Assembly: GCA_018263005.1 (NCBI GenBank)
Contig: JADFDH010000004.1
Span: forward strand, 1-64,000
Direction: 5' to 3'
Source of the DNA: Methanobacterium sp.
GTDB taxonomy: Archaea; Methanobacteriota; Methanobacteria; Methanobacteriales; Methanobacteriaceae
DNA: 64,000 bases
Positions 1 to 9,407 of this stretch are shown here, one piece after another. The notes under the pieces are model-generated. The model was not told the origin of the DNA. It ran no database searches and saw nothing but the letters and a program-made list of their open reading frames with translations. Position numbers and translations under genes: made by a program. How positions within the stretch are numbered: the stretch's first letter is position 1; each line of letters opens with the position of its first letter.

Positions 1-551
1 TTAAAGCCGTCCAAGAAAAAATACCAATCTACATGGGTGCACAAGGCCCAATGATGCTGAAAACCGCTGGTGGATTCTCTGATGGTGCATTAATTAACGC
101 ATCAAATCCAAAAGACTTCCAAGCAGCAGTTCCACTCATAAAAGAAGGAGCAGCTGAAGCTGGAAAATCCATGGCTGACATCGACGTAGCAGCATACACC
201 TGCTGTTCCATAGACGATGACGCTGGAAAAGCATTAGGCGCAGCTAAAATAGTTGTAGCATTCATAGCAGCCGGATCCCCACCACCAGTCCTGGAAAGAC
301 ACGGACTCGCACCAGATACTGGTGCAAAAATAGGTGCCATGATCGGTAAAGGCGACTTCGGTGGAGCAATCGGAGCTGTAGACGACGCATTAATGGAAGC
401 ATTCTCTGTAGTAGGAACCCCCGCAGACTTCGTACCAAAAATCGAAGCTCTCGGAGAAATGGGCGTAACCCAATATGTAGCCGGTTCCCCAATCGGTCCT
501 GACAAAGAAAAATCCATAAAATTATTAGGAGAAGTTATAGACAGCTTCTAA
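1..551 (+). CDS. mer: 5,10-methylenetetrahydromethanopterin reductase, C-terminal part (cut by window edge)
   Basis: The reading frame is open from the first base and ends at TAA 549-551, so only about the last 182 residues of a roughly 320-residue protein are present. Mer is the F420-dependent cytosolic enzyme that reduces methylene-H4MPT to methyl-H4MPT in the CO2-to-methane pathway. The segment shows the luciferase-like bacterial monooxygenase fold typical of the family, including the stretches YMGAQGP, ERHGLAPDTG and the end GSPIGPDKEKSIKLLGEVI. The codons are GC-richer and more uniform than in neighbouring genes, as expected of a very highly expressed methanogenesis gene. The start and promoter lie outside the window. 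The identification is from remembered family sequence and is strong. Confidence 0.95.
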   Translation, partial: KAVQEKIPIYMGAQGPMMLKTAGGFSDGALINASNPKDFQAAVPLIKEGAAEAGKSMADIDVAAYTCCSIDDDAGKALGAAKIVVAFIAAGSPPPVLERHGLAPDTGAKIGAMIGKGDFGGAIGAVDDALMEAFSVVGTPADFVPKIEALGEMGVTQYVAGSPIGPDKEKSIKLLGEVIDSF

Positions 552-556
552 ATCCT

Positions 557-580
557 AACTTTTTTCTTTTTTTTATTTTT
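557..580 (+). terminator. T-rich terminator after mer
   Basis: Immediately after the mer stop there is a nearly uninterrupted T tract (560-574, then more T). Poly-T tracts without a strong hairpin are the usual archaeal termination signal, which fits the end of a highly expressed gene facing a convergent gene. Confidence 0.6.
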
Positions 581-595
581 AAAATATCTGTTGAC

Positions 596-1489
596 TTATT
601 CTTTCAATATGCTAGTTCTAATATTATGTTTAGAAGCTATTTTCCTAGATAAACCTGCTAATTTATGCTGATAAGTCCTGGAAGGAGCAAATGAGTTTCC
701 AAATAATTCCTTAGTTGGTCGTATTAAATCTGGAAAATGTTCTTCTAAGGCATTATAATAGCGAACTTTACAATCAACTGGTTTATCACCAAAGAGGGTC
801 AACCCCCCTACTAGAACAAATTCTGCACCATATTCTTTCATCTTACCAATCATTTTATCCAGATCTTCTTCAGAGTCTGATAAAAAGGGTAGAAGTGGCA
901 TTAAATTCGCCCCCACCAGAAACCCTTCTTGTTTAAATTTTTTCATGGTCTCCAATCTTTCTTCTACAGTAGAAGCCCCGGGTTCAAATATACCTGCCAA
1001 ATAAGGATCTACTGTAGAAAATGAGAAGGAAACTATTACTCCATGCTTTAATTTATTCTTAAGATTTTCTGGTAGAATTGCTTTCTGATCAATCTTTCTA
1101 AGCAGATCAATATCTCGTAGAAACAGTGAAGATTTGCTGGTAACATTAACTGGAAATTTAAAGCGATAAATTATCTTCAAAAGTTCCCTGGTGATCTTTA
1201 GATCTTTTTCTATAGGAGGATATGGATCTGTAGAGGATCCTAACCCAACAAATCCGTATTCCCTTTTTCTGGCACGGTTTTTAAGCTGCCTATAGAGAAT
1301 TGCCGGAGCATTAGTCTTAATCTGTAAAGTACTTGTATCCTCCCCACCATATTTGCTCCCGTGAATATAGCAGTAAATACAGTTAAAGGCACATCCAATA
1401 AAGGGGTTTACTGTATATTTTACTAAAAACCAGTCATCTTGAGTTTTAAGTTTATTGAGAACTGATTTAACCTTTATTTCCTTGAACAA
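596..1489 (-). CDS. Radical SAM protein of the SPL/Rv2578c-like family
   Basis: This 297-residue protein carries the radical SAM cluster motif Cys33-x3-Cys37-x2-Cys40 in the context NPFIGCAFNCIYCY. That context is typical of the SPL (spore photoproduct lyase-like) and Rv2578c-type radical SAM proteins. The family binds a 4Fe-4S cluster and cleaves SAM to a 5'-deoxyadenosyl radical. The substrate of the archaeal members is not known to me, and assignment as a true photoproduct lyase would be over-reading. The gene stands alone, convergent with mer. The initiating ATG is at 1489, with a GGTGAG Shine-Dalgarno site just upstream. Confidence 0.8.
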   Translation of the reverse strand: MFKEIKVKSVLNKLKTQDDWFLVKYTVNPFIGCAFNCIYCYIHGSKYGGEDTSTLQIKTNAPAILYRQLKNRARKREYGFVGLGSSTDPYPPIEKDLKITRELLKIIYRFKFPVNVTSKSSLFLRDIDLLRKIDQKAILPENLKNKLKHGVIVSFSFSTVDPYLAGIFEPGASTVEERLETMKKFKQEGFLVGANLMPLLPFLSDSEEDLDKMIGKMKEYGAEFVLVGGLTLFGDKPVDCKVRYYNALEEHFPDLIRPTKELFGNSFAPSRTYQHKLAGLSRKIASKHNIRTSILKE

Positions 1490-1834
1490 AATAACTCACC
1501 AATGAAAATTTTTTATTCATAAATAGTGCATTCCAGAGAAATTGGAATTTAGAGGGTTAATTTAAATTTATCATAATTAGTTATTAAACAAATTCATTCA
1601 GTCCTAACATGCAACAAAGTCACATATATCACAATAAATGGAAATACAAAATTTTATATCTTCAAAAAGGAATAAACCATTATAAGATATTTTAGATCTG
1701 ATATTAGATATGAAAGATACAGTTACACAATCAAGCTACCCTTAAATGGCCGTAATATTGCTTCTATGAGGAAGGGGAATTTCAAAAGAAAATAAACCAT
1801 TTTTTGGGAAATATCTGATTAGAAGAGGATGTAC
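1490..1834. other. AT-rich intergenic region between divergent genes
   Basis: These 345 bases hold no convincing gene. They contain AT-rich promoter-like stretches for both flanking genes and a direct repeat AATAAACCATT (1671-1681 and 1791-1801), each copy followed about 10-20 bases later by an ATAT-GAT sequence. The second copy lies just upstream of the SDR gene and might be a regulator site. Nothing else is recognisable. Confidence 0.4.
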
Positions 1835-2668
1835 ATGAGCAATACTGAATACTATAAAGACAAAATTTGTTTAGTAACCGGTGCCAATTCCGGTATCGGA
1901 TATGCTTTAAGTCAAGAACTCTTGAATAGAGGTGCAGTTGTCTACATGGCGGGTCGTAACCAGGAAAAGATTGAAATAGCCGCCCAAAAATTCTCCAAAT
2001 ATACTGATCATATTCATACAGTCCTCATGGACGTGACAATTCAGGAAGAAGTACAACAGACCATCGAATCTACTGCAGCCAAGGAAGATAGATTAGACTT
2101 CTTATTCAACAACGCAGGAATCTTCAAGCCCATGTTATTTGAAACTGCCACCCTAAAAGACTGGAAATTCATGATAGACACCAACCTGTGGAGTGTTATC
2201 TACGGTGTACACGCTGCTTTACCCATCATGCTCCAACAGGGGTATGGCCATATCATAAACACCGCTTCACTGGCTGGTTTAGTACCCTATCCCATGCAGG
2301 TTATCTATGATGCCACCAAATATGCTGTTGTAGGGCTTTCAGAAAGTCTAAGATATGAATATGCCGAAAAAGGGATCAATTTTTCCGTGATATGTCCTGG
2401 TGATATCGCCACACCAATATTTAGCAAAATAGTTGATAGTGAGGGTGCCGGGGCGGAAATTCCAGAAGTAGCATATCCTGTGGATGAAGCAGTAGTTTAC
2501 TGCCTTGATCGGGTTAGTGAACGTCAAGGACGGATAATTGTGCCTGAAAAGCCTAACAGCGACATATATGGAGGATATATAATTGGAAATCAGCAGGTGG
2601 AAGAATTCCTCCTAAAAAATGCCCATGACCACCGGATAAAATTTGAAAAAGAGGGCCGTTTTCTATAG
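1835..2668 (+). CDS. Short-chain dehydrogenase/reductase (SDR) family oxidoreductase
   Basis: This is a classical SDR of 277 residues, a cytosolic NAD(P)(H)-dependent oxidoreductase of unknown substrate. The sequence shows the cofactor motif TGANSGIG (residues about 15-22), NNAG (about 92-95), a catalytic Ser near 145 and the YxxxK pair (Tyr158, Lys162). An in-frame ATG at 1829 exists, but the Shine-Dalgarno AGAGG (1824-1828) touches it. The ATG at 1835 has normal spacing and was chosen. The C-terminus (IIVPEKPNSDIYGGYIIG) extends beyond the core fold and is not diagnostic. There is no operon partner. A fairly long upstream region suggests it is separately regulated. Confidence 0.85.
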   Translation: MSNTEYYKDKICLVTGANSGIGYALSQELLNRGAVVYMAGRNQEKIEIAAQKFSKYTDHIHTVLMDVTIQEEVQQTIESTAAKEDRLDFLFNNAGIFKPMLFETATLKDWKFMIDTNLWSVIYGVHAALPIMLQQGYGHIINTASLAGLVPYPMQVIYDATKYAVVGLSESLRYEYAEKGINFSVICPGDIATPIFSKIVDSEGAGAEIPEVAYPVDEAVVYCLDRVSERQGRIIVPEKPNSDIYGGYIIGNQQVEEFLLKNAHDHRIKFEKEGRFL

Positions 2669-2826
2669 TTGTCTGGATTTTCTATAGTTATCTAAAATAT
2701 GTTATTCAAAATAATTATTGACAAAAATTACATATCCAATCTTGTAGTGTAAAACAAATATGTGTGTTAAAAAGCTTAAATTAGTAATATAAAAAGTAAT
2801 TCTATTATTTGTAGGGGGATAATTCT

Positions 2827-4680
2827 GTGGAAAATTTAGAAGTGGTGAAGTTACTATTCAGGGACTGGAAGGGTTCCTATAGATGGCTGATTTTTTCATT
2901 GTTTTTAGTGATAGTAAGCGTTTCTGGAACACTTTTAATACCATATTTTAGTTCTTTTTTGATAAATGATGGTATAACAGCAGGAAACAGTGATATTATG
3001 ATAAGATATGGTATTTACATGCTTATCATGGCTGTTATCGTAGGATTCTGTGAATTTTTAAATATTGCCATCGCAGTTTCCTTTTCAGAGAGAACCTGCC
3101 ATGGACTGCGAAGTGGATCATTTGCTCACATTCAATCGTTTTCTTTTGGCGGTCTGGATAAATACAGCTCCAGTGACCTTTTGGTTCGCCTTACAACGGA
3201 TATCCAAAATATAAAGATCGGGGTCCAGCAGACATTAATTAATGTATTCAAATCTCCTCTAACTCTTATAGTGGCACTTTTTTTTCTTTATATTACAGCC
3301 CCACAACTTATGTGGGTAGCTGCTATTTTGATTATTGTAGAATGCTTATTACTGGTAGTATACCTTTGGTATTCTACTAAAGCATATGATAAAAAGCAAG
3401 TTAAATATGATAGACTTAACCAGGTTCTAAAGGAAAGTATGGCTGGTGTAAGAGTAGTGAAGGCCTTTGTAAGGCAGGATCTTGAAAATAAACGTTTCCA
3501 GGAAGCATCTGAAGAGCTCCGTGTAGTTGCCTTAAAACCCCAATATTATTATGCCTTCATCACCCCCACCCTCATGATGATGGTTTACCTGGGCACTGCT
3601 GGGATATTGTATGTGGGAGGTACAGGACTGCTTCAAGGCACAGGTTTAACCCTTGGTGGTGTAACTGCCGCAATGACCTATCTAGTTATGGCATTAATTC
3701 CTATCCAGACTGTAGGATACATGATACCCTTTGTCACCTCAGGAATATCTTCCCTAGGACGTGTTTATGAAATAATAAATGAAGAAACCGATGTTTTTAA
3801 CGCTCCAGACGTAAGAACTGTTGATGCTCGTAAGTTAAAGGGCGGTATACATTTTGAGAATGTGAGTTTTGCTTATCCTGTTAAAGATGAAGATAAGCCC
3901 ACCATGGCTTTAAAAAATATAAATCTGAATGTCCAGCCAGGAGAAGTTGTTGGTATTTTAGGGGCTACTGGTTCTGGAAAATCAACACTGGTAAATCTGA
4001 TACCACGTTTTTATGATGTAACTGAAGGCCGGATAAAAATAGATGGAATTGATGTGCGTGAAATGCCTCTGGAAACCCTCCGTTATGTTGCAGCTGTATG
4101 TCTCCAGGGCAGTAACTTCTTCTCAGGAACCATTCGAGACAATCTAGTTTCAGGAGTAGATATTGATTCTATGATACGTGCTGCAAAAACATTTGATGTC
4201 CAAATCAGCCCTGATACATTTTCAGGTTCCATAGATTCCAGTTATGATGCAATGGTTCGGGCTGCTAAAGCTGCAGATGCCCATGAATTTGTAAGCACCA
4301 TGCCTCAAAAATATGATACTGTTATAGCCCGAGGAGGTTCTGATTTATCGGGCGGACAGCGCCAAAGACTTTCAATTGCCAGGGCCCTTATGATAAATCC
4401 CAAAATACTCATCTTAGACGATTCCACCAGTGCAGTTGATGTGGCCACCGAAGCACGCATCCAGGACTCTATAAGAAAATTAATGCAGGGCGTTACCCAG
4501 ATCATAGTGGCACAGCGGATAAGTGCAGTTATTACCGCTGACAAAATAGTTTTAATGGACAATGGTGAGATAATTGCCATTGGAAGTCATGATGAACTAT
4601 TAGAATCCAATAAACTCTATCAGGACATATATGCCTCCCAATTTGGTGTTGATGCCCTAAAACAGGGAGTGGTAGGATGA
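2827..4680 (+). CDS. ABC exporter half-transporter with degenerate ATP site (TMD-NBD), first subunit
   Basis: This 617-residue fused permease/ATPase half-transporter has about six N-terminal membrane helices (residues 15-305) followed by a nucleotide-binding domain. The GTG start follows GGGGG at normal spacing. The NBD has Walker A GATGSGKST (about 379-387) and LSGGQRQR (about 507-514). Its Walker B ends ILDDS instead of ILDES, and the switch His is replaced by Gln (IVAQR, near residue 562). Both catalytic positions are therefore altered while its signature motif is intact, as in the degenerate site of heterodimeric exporters. An extra segment of about 35 residues near 445-480 contains two similar copies (MIRAAKTFD / MVRAAKAAD). 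It overlaps the next gene by ATGA, so the two surely form one transporter. Substrate unknown (drug, lipid or peptide). Confidence 0.9.
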   Translation: MENLEVVKLLFRDWKGSYRWLIFSLFLVIVSVSGTLLIPYFSSFLINDGITAGNSDIMIRYGIYMLIMAVIVGFCEFLNIAIAVSFSERTCHGLRSGSFAHIQSFSFGGLDKYSSSDLLVRLTTDIQNIKIGVQQTLINVFKSPLTLIVALFFLYITAPQLMWVAAILIIVECLLLVVYLWYSTKAYDKKQVKYDRLNQVLKESMAGVRVVKAFVRQDLENKRFQEASEELRVVALKPQYYYAFITPTLMMMVYLGTAGILYVGGTGLLQGTGLTLGGVTAAMTYLVMALIPIQTVGYMIPFVTSGISSLGRVYEIINEETDVFNAPDVRTVDARKLKGGIHFENVSFAYPVKDEDKPTMALKNINLNVQPGEVVGILGATGSGKSTLVNLIPRFYDVTEGRIKIDGIDVREMPLETLRYVAAVCLQGSNFFSGTIRDNLVSGVDIDSMIRAAKTFDVQISPDTFSGSIDSSYDAMVRAAKAADAHEFVSTMPQKYDTVIARGGSDLSGGQRQRLSIARALMINPKILILDDSTSAVDVATEARIQDSIRKLMQGVTQIIVAQRISAVITADKIVLMDNGEIIAIGSHDELLESNKLYQDIYASQFGVDALKQGVVG

Positions 4681-6473
4681 ATAATGTTAAAAGTAATCCT
4701 GATGCAAAACAAAAAGGCATTATGATCAATTTAAGGAGACTACTAGGTTATCTGACCCGTTACAAGGTTCGTTTCTCATTAATGATTGTCATAATGATGG
4801 GATATTCCATCATGCTAGCCATCATACCCACCATCTCCGGTTTAATAATGAATATTCTCTCTGGAACTTCAGGGTCGTTAATAGAGTTTCAAAATATTAT
4901 AGTTGTCTTAATTAGCGCTGTCATTTTGTTCTGGGTTTTTGGAAACATCTCTCAAAGGATATTGGCGGGTATAGCTCAGAAGGCACTTTATAATTTAAGG
5001 ACGGAAATTTTCAGTAAGATACATAAATCCTCACTAAACTTTTTCGATAAAAGGCCAATAGGGGAGTTAATGAGTAATGTAACCAATGATTTGGACGTGG
5101 TGGATCAGTTCTTAAGTGTTAGTTTTATGACTGTAATGCAGGCTATTATAACTGTAGCCATCGCCACCATCTTCATGATATTCTTAAACCCATACTTCAC
5201 CGTCCTAACCTATATAACCATCCTGGGTATGCTGGCAATTTCAGTATTTCTATCCCGGATAGCTGGACAGGCTTTTGGACTTCTACAGGAGCAGATAGCA
5301 GAACTTAACGGATATGCCGAGGAAAGGATGTCCGGCCAGAAAACAGTGGTAGCATCCAATCAACAGTGGCCATTTATACAAAAATTTGATAAGATGAGTC
5401 AAAAGGTTGATGAAACCGGTGAAAGAGCACAGCTTTCCTCCATGGCAAATACAGCGGTTGCTCTTGTTTTCCAAAACTTGCAAAACATAATAATATTCGT
5501 AGTGGGCGGATACTTGGTACTCCAGCAACAGGCTGCCTTTGGGGATTTGGTGGCCTTTATAGGTTTCAGCTCAATATTAATGGCACCTCTAACTCAGATA
5601 TTCGCATTCTACAACCAGATCATATCAGCTGCTGTCGGTGCTGGCAGGGTGTTCCAGATAATGGATGAAAAAACAGAATTACCGGATAAAGAAAACGCTC
5701 CGCCAATGCCCGTAGTAGAAGGCCATGTGGATTTTGTTAACGTTGATTTCAGTTACATTTCCGGCCATAAAATACTTAAAAACAACAGTTTCAGCGCTAC
5801 CCCTGGTCAAATAATAGGTCTCTGCGGACCCACCGGAGCAGGAAAAAGTACCATCATGAATATTTTAACCAGATACTACGACCTTGATTCTGGAGAAATA
5901 AGGGTAGATGATAAACGAGTGGATGAAGTTCAACAGGATACTCTACGAATTCAGATAGCACAGGTTCTACAGGAACCATTCCTCTTCACCGATAGCATCA
6001 TGAACAACCTCAAGTATGCCAGAGAAGGAGCTACCGATGAAGAATGTATTCAGGCGGCAAAGCAAGCCAACGCCCATGAATTTATAATGAAACAGCCCCA
6101 GGGATATGACACCATACTAAGGGGTGGTGGATCAGATTTAAGCCAGGGACAGCGGCAGATGCTCACCATCACCAGGGCAATGGTGGCTGATCCGCGAATG
6201 CTCATCTTGGATGAGGCAACCAGTAATGTAGACACCCGAACAGAGAAACTGATACAGGAAGGTCTTCTTAAATTACAGGAGGGTAAAACATCATTTATAA
6301 TAGCCCACCGACTCTCAACCATACAGAAAGCCCACCAGATACTGGTAATTAATGATGGAGAAATAATAGAGAAAGGCAATCACCAGGAACTACTGGATAT
6401 GAAGGGATTCTACTATGATCTGTACATGAGTCAGTTTCGGGGTAAAATTAGTGGCATCTATGCTGGGAAATAA
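4677..6473 (+). CDS. ABC exporter half-transporter with consensus ATP-binding residues, second subunit
   Basis: This is the 598-residue partner of the preceding gene, translationally coupled through the ATGA overlap at 4677-4680. It has six predicted membrane helices, then an NBD with GPTGAGKST, a canonical Walker B glutamate (LILDEATSNVD) and the switch His (IIAHRLST). Its own signature is LSQGQ rather than LSGGQ. In heterodimeric exporters (BmrCD/TM287-288 type) the consensus site combines Walker A/B of one chain with the LSGGQ of the other. That is the pattern here: this chain supplies the catalytic Glu and His, and the first chain supplies LSGGQ. Export substrate unknown. Confidence 0.9.
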   Translation: MNNVKSNPDAKQKGIMINLRRLLGYLTRYKVRFSLMIVIMMGYSIMLAIIPTISGLIMNILSGTSGSLIEFQNIIVVLISAVILFWVFGNISQRILAGIAQKALYNLRTEIFSKIHKSSLNFFDKRPIGELMSNVTNDLDVVDQFLSVSFMTVMQAIITVAIATIFMIFLNPYFTVLTYITILGMLAISVFLSRIAGQAFGLLQEQIAELNGYAEERMSGQKTVVASNQQWPFIQKFDKMSQKVDETGERAQLSSMANTAVALVFQNLQNIIIFVVGGYLVLQQQAAFGDLVAFIGFSSILMAPLTQIFAFYNQIISAAVGAGRVFQIMDEKTELPDKENAPPMPVVEGHVDFVNVDFSYISGHKILKNNSFSATPGQIIGLCGPTGAGKSTIMNILTRYYDLDSGEIRVDDKRVDEVQQDTLRIQIAQVLQEPFLFTDSIMNNLKYAREGATDEECIQAAKQANAHEFIMKQPQGYDTILRGGGSDLSQGQRQMLTITRAMVADPRMLILDEATSNVDTRTEKLIQEGLLKLQEGKTSFIIAHRLSTIQKAHQILVINDGEIIEKGNHQELLDMKGFYYDLYMSQFRGKISGIYAGK

Positions 6474-6537
6474 GGAAAAACATACTTATATTAATTTTTC
6501 TTCAGTTTATCCTTTAAACTGTATACCCACTTCATTG

Positions 6538-6598
6538 GAACTAATTTTTTAACTAACATCATATATTAATACAGAACTAATTTTTTACAAACATCAAA
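6538..6598 (+). repeat. Two-copy direct repeat, 36-bp spacing
   Basis: GAACTAATTTTTTA occurs at 6538-6551 and again at 6574-6587, each followed within a few bases by AACATCA. The exact 36-bp offset suggests a local tandem duplication. The second copy ends at the Shine-Dalgarno region of the downstream radical SAM gene. Confidence 0.6.
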
Positions 6599-6610
6599 GG
6601 AAAAATCTAC

Positions 6611-7678
6611 ATGGAAATACAGGATCTAAACCAGGAAATCAGAAACAAATACTTGAATAGGATGGAACCAAAAACAGCCCAGGAATTAGCAGCTAGCTGG
6701 TCCGGTGAAGACTTACTCTATTCCGGGAAAGGAAACGCAATTTTTATAATATTACCTACCCCAGGATGTGCCCACGCACTTTCCAATTCCGGAGGGTGTA
6801 CCATGTGCAGTTATATTGCTGATTCGCCCCTGAAGACTGTTTCTGCAGCGGAAATGGTTGAACTTTTCAAAATAAGCCTTAATAAATTTGATATCAAACC
6901 TCAAACCGTGGTTAAAATCTTTGTCTCAGGTAGTTTCCTAAATGAAGATGAAATTCCAGGAGAAGCCCGGGATGAAATAATCAAACTGCTGGATAAGGAA
7001 AAAAACGTGGAAGAGGTAGTGGTTGAATCCCGTCCTGAATATGTAACAGAAGATATTCTGAAGGCCTGTTGCACTCTTATACCTGATAAAATATTCGAAG
7101 TAAGCATCGGTCTGGAAAGCAGCAACGATTACATCAAAGAATATAAGATAAATAAAGGATTTTCAAATGCAGACTTCGAAAAAGCCATTGATGTAATTAA
7201 AAAGTTAAAAAAGGATTATAATATTACTTCTAAATCTTATATTTTTGTCAAACCAATTTTAACCTCCGAAAAAGAGGCGATAGAAGATGCCGTGGCATCA
7301 GCAAAGTACGCTCAAAGGGTGGGAGTGGATAGAATATCATTCTGTCCTGCAACCATCCACAAAGGAACACTGATGGAATTCCTATGGCGCAGAGGTTCCT
7401 ACCAACCCCCGTGGATATGGAGTATACTGGAGATCGTAAAAATAGTTCGTAGTTCAGTTAAAATACCTATAATAATGGACACTTCTGGATTCGGATCAAG
7501 AAGAGGCCCATATAACTGTAAAAAATGTAATAAGAAATTAAAAAACATGATCATCAACTCCAATCTAAACCAGAGCATTCCAGAGGAGTTCGAATGTGAA
7601 TGTAAAGCCCAGTGGAAGGCTGATGTTGAATATTCCAACTTAAGTAGATCCACAATGAATTTAACCAGAAATATCTGA
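6611..7678 (+). CDS. raSEA: Archaeosine biosynthesis radical SAM protein RaSEA (Elp3-like)
   Basis: This 355-residue protein matches the TIGR01210-type archaeal radical SAM family. I recall this family as RaSEA, the partner that converts the lysine adduct made by ArcS at tRNA G15 into archaeosine. The cluster motif has the unusual Elp3-like spacing Cys53-x9-Cys63-x2-Cys66 (PGCAHALSNSGGCTMCSY). A C-terminal set of cysteines (CKKC near 303-306, CEC near 333-335) looks like a zinc site. The ATG at 6611 follows AAAGGAAAAA. It is probably monocistronic, or transcribed with the HEAT-repeat gene 29 bases downstream. The family assignment is confident; the pathway role rests on recalled literature. 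Confidence 0.82.
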   Translation: MEIQDLNQEIRNKYLNRMEPKTAQELAASWSGEDLLYSGKGNAIFIILPTPGCAHALSNSGGCTMCSYIADSPLKTVSAAEMVELFKISLNKFDIKPQTVVKIFVSGSFLNEDEIPGEARDEIIKLLDKEKNVEEVVVESRPEYVTEDILKACCTLIPDKIFEVSIGLESSNDYIKEYKINKGFSNADFEKAIDVIKKLKKDYNITSKSYIFVKPILTSEKEAIEDAVASAKYAQRVGVDRISFCPATIHKGTLMEFLWRRGSYQPPWIWSILEIVKIVRSSVKIPIIMDTSGFGSRRGPYNCKKCNKKLKNMIINSNLNQSIPEEFECECKAQWKADVEYSNLSRSTMNLTRNI

Positions 7679-7707
7679 AATTAAATTATCTGATTAAAGG
7701 TGATTAA

Positions 7708-8463
7708 ATGGGGTTTTATGATCTTTCCAAGAAAAAAAGGGAAGAATTAGTTAATAAGATGGAAGATGAGATTTCAAGGGATCTAAAAAATAAAGAAACC
7801 ACCCATATTTATAAATACAGTTCAGATACTGACACATACATCCGTAAAAACGCATATTTAGTCCTGGGAAGGAAATATCACAATGAAGAAGAATGCCGGG
7901 ATAGAATAATTGGCATACTGGATAAAATGTTATCCAGTGACGATGATAAGATAAGACAGACAGCTGTATACGCTTATGGGGAGATAGGTAAGAAAGATGC
8001 TACTATGATCGAGGGACCATTCCAAAAGGCCATGGAAGATGAACGCAGCACTGTCCGAAATGCCGTGGTAGGTGCTCTGAAACAGATGGGTCAGAAGAAT
8101 CCCCAGCCCACATTAGATTTCGCCAAGCAATACCTGGATCATACTAACCCTGAAATACGCCGAGAAATGGTGCATGGAATAGAACTGAGGGGAAGAACCC
8201 ATCCAGAGGATGTGCTTCCCATCCTTGCAGATTTACAGGATGAAGAAGATAAAAAGGTACGGAAGATGATCATCCATGTTCTGGGCCAGATCAGTTACAA
8301 AAAAGGATGTCTTGAAAAAGTGGTAGCTGAGCTAGGGCAATGGGAGAACCAGGAAATGGTTCAGGAAGCACTCCAAGAAATTATAAATGTTCATAAAAGG
8401 TATAAATTCGCAGCTAAATCTCCGGAAGAGGCTCGAAAATATATTGAAGAAAATTTCAAATAA
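7708..8463 (+). CDS. HEAT-repeat protein
   Basis: This 251-residue soluble, highly charged protein is built from helical HEAT/PBS-lyase-type repeats. Examples are segments such as DTYIRKNAYLVLGRKY, DDKIRQTAVYAYGEIG and ERSTVRNAVVGALKQMG, each about 35-40 residues. Such solenoids act as protein-interaction scaffolds, and no catalytic motif is visible. Translation starts at ATG 7708, preceded by GGTGAT. It follows the RaSEA gene closely, so co-transcription is possible, but a role in tRNA modification is only a guess from position. Confidence 0.75.
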   Translation: MGFYDLSKKKREELVNKMEDEISRDLKNKETTHIYKYSSDTDTYIRKNAYLVLGRKYHNEEECRDRIIGILDKMLSSDDDKIRQTAVYAYGEIGKKDATMIEGPFQKAMEDERSTVRNAVVGALKQMGQKNPQPTLDFAKQYLDHTNPEIRREMVHGIELRGRTHPEDVLPILADLQDEEDKKVRKMIIHVLGQISYKKGCLEKVVAELGQWENQEMVQEALQEIINVHKRYKFAAKSPEEARKYIEENFK

Positions 8464-8510
8464 TAAATTGTATTCAGTTGGTTCGGACAAAAAATATGAG
8501 TTGATTCATT

Positions 8511-9386
8511 ATGATAGAAGTTATTATGGACCGGTGGTGTATTGAAGACCAAATAAGACCATCTTCAGGTAGGAAAATACAGATGTTGGTAGATTTATAC
8601 ACTGATGAAAATAACTTAAAACTCCCTTTACTAAATGGTATTAGAGAGTCAATTCTGGAATTAAAGGTTTATGGAGTGAATCTGGGCCGTGAATTAACCT
8701 ATATAAAAGGCGATGATCATATAACAATAGATTTAGGAAATCTAGATAGCTGGACTTCAACGAAGGATTCCCGGGGTTTAACCCTCATCAGATTGAATCT
8801 TATATTTAAGATAATTGATCCTAATTTCATTCTTTCAAAAATGGACTTGGGATATAAGACTTTTCTGGATGTTTACGGATATAAATTGGATAAAGGATCC
8901 ATAATTGTCCCTTTAGGTCTTAAAGTGGAAAATAATGGGGAAATAGAGATAGACACCATTATGAAATGTGAGAAAAAAACTGAATATTTTAAAGAAAAAT
9001 TCCAGGCAGACCATATTGACATCCATGATAAAAAGAAACGATACAATTTTAATGTTAAAAAAGAACTGCGGGAGATATTAGACTCCGAAAATTGTGAAAC
9101 TGAAATCAAAGTAACATATAACACAGTTAATGAAAATAAATACTTTATTATACCCATAGTATCAGTAGCATTCCTTATTTTAGCATTAATAAGATCCTAT
9201 GGACTCATCACCGGTACAACTAATTTCGACATCCGATATCTGGCTGCAGCTGTTGCTTTTCTAGGTTTAATTATAAATTTCATCAGGGATGGTTATGAAT
9301 TACCCTTACGCAGACTGATATCCCTATCACTGCTAATTTTAATTGTAGAAGTTTCTCTAGAACTGATATTCCTGCCATATGGATGA
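8511..9386 (+). CDS. Uncharacterised protein with three C-terminal membrane helices
   Basis: I do not recognise this 291-residue protein. The first ~205 residues look soluble, mixed alpha/beta and charged. The last ~85 contain three hydrophobic helices (about 211-232, 237-258 and 266-288), so a cytosolic or extracellular head is probably anchored by a C-terminal membrane bundle. Two starts are possible: ATG 8511 (GAGTTGATT upstream) or ATG 8526 (beginning MDRWCIED). The first has the better Shine-Dalgarno spacing. It is downstream of the HEAT-repeat gene, 47 bases away. Confidence 0.6.
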   Translation: MIEVIMDRWCIEDQIRPSSGRKIQMLVDLYTDENNLKLPLLNGIRESILELKVYGVNLGRELTYIKGDDHITIDLGNLDSWTSTKDSRGLTLIRLNLIFKIIDPNFILSKMDLGYKTFLDVYGYKLDKGSIIVPLGLKVENNGEIEIDTIMKCEKKTEYFKEKFQADHIDIHDKKKRYNFNVKKELREILDSENCETEIKVTYNTVNENKYFIIPIVSVAFLILALIRSYGLITGTTNFDIRYLAAAVAFLGLIINFIRDGYELPLRRLISLSLLILIVEVSLELIFLPYG

Positions 9387-9407
9387 AATATTACTCATGG
9401 GATAAAT

